NCBI GenBank assembly: GCA_027063545.1
Contig: JAMORN010000012.1
Coordinates: 1 to 6,026 of the forward strand
Direction: 5' to 3'
DNA: 6,026 nucleotides
Source of the DNA: a bacterium
GTDB lineage: Bacteria > JAMORN01
Shown: positions 5,820 to 6,026 of the stretch, in pieces
How positions within the stretch are numbered: position 1 is the first letter of the stretch
Layout: the number at the start of each line of letters is the position of its first letter
Made by a program: the position numbers and the translations under genes
The notes under the pieces: model-generated
What the model was told of the DNA's origin: nothing
The model's input: only the letters and a program-made list of their open reading frames with translations
The model's database searches: none

Positions 5820-6026
5820 TGAATAATGATATATTTTTTAGATTATTTTTGTATTTAGGTATAATCTTTATATTAATAGCTTTTTTAATAAAATTTAATG
5901 TTTTTTCTTTTTTTGGTAAGTTACCATTAGATTTTAAATATGAGTCTGATAACGTAAAAATTTATTTCCCTTTTGGTAGTTCTATTGTTATTAGTATTAT
6001 TTTAACAATAATCTTTTATTTTATAT
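5819..6026 (+). CDS. DUF2905 family small membrane protein (3' end cut by window)
   Basis: The frame starts at the ATG of a TAATG junction with the preceding gene, with GGAG at 5807-5810 placed 8 nt upstream. Sixty-nine codons are visible with no stop before the window edge, and family members are about 65-75 residues, so nearly all of it is present. Residues 6-26 form a first membrane helix (FFRLFLYLGIIFILIAFLI). A loop follows with GKLPLDFKYESDNVKIYFPF (33-52), which is the DUF2905 signature of a G-x-LP-D segment and a short strand ending in YFP. A second helix spans 53-69. The function of this family is unknown. The overlap with the TM1266-like gene suggests coupled translation. Confidence 0.85.
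   Translation, partial: MNNDIFFRLFLYLGIIFILIAFLIKFNVFSFFGKLPLDFKYESDNVKIYFPFGSSIVISIILTIIFYFI

Noticed and set aside
1-6026. CRISPR array, transposon ends, tRNA or riboswitch
   Set aside because: No regularly spaced repeats, transposase-like frames, cloverleaf sequences or recognisable aptamers were seen; spacers are short (60-138 bp) and nearly pure A/T.

Overview
The window is about 6 kb of very AT-rich DNA (roughly 25-30% G+C by eye) with tightly packed bacterial genes. All coding regions read through with TAA or TAG stops and no internal TGA, so the standard code fits. Signal-peptide proteins, a LemA/DUF2207 membrane pair and a PAP2-type phosphatase suggest a cell with a well-developed envelope. 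The gene mix (biotin synthesis of the BioA/BioD type, a TM1266-like small ACT-fold protein, DUF2905) would suit a low-GC anaerobe or thermophile such as Aquificota, Deferribacterota, Spirochaetota or a clostridial relative. The sequence alone does not decide which, and I make no species call.

Layout. Positions 1-263 (minus) hold the N-terminal half of a TrmH/SpoU-family RNA 2'-O-methyltransferase that runs off the left edge. A 101-bp divergent spacer follows, carrying an exact 22-bp tandem duplication, each copy with a TATAAT box. Positions 365-3318 (plus) are a three-gene operon in which each gene overlaps the next: lemA, a DUF2207 membrane protein and a PAP2 phosphatase. The PAP2 gene converges on bioA across a 60-bp AT-only spacer. 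Positions 3379-5414 (minus) are bioD-bioA, transcribed in that order with a 13-bp overlap. A 138-bp divergent spacer leads to a plus-strand pair, a TM1266-like small protein and a DUF2905 membrane protein, joined by TAATG and cut by the right edge.

How the genes work together. BioA and BioD catalyse consecutive steps of biotin synthesis (KAPA to DAPA to dethiobiotin). bioF and bioB are not in the window. LemA, DUF2207 and PAP2 look like an envelope module because all three are predicted to sit in or be exported across the membrane and their translation appears coupled, but the function of LemA/DUF2207 is not established. The last two genes look like a small operon of poorly characterised conserved proteins.

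I see no mobile element, CRISPR array, tRNA or rRNA. Nothing here amounts to a clearly new system. The best leads are the coupled LemA-DUF2207-PAP2 unit, the four-cysteine insertion in BioA, the divergent BioD and the duplicated promoter box.
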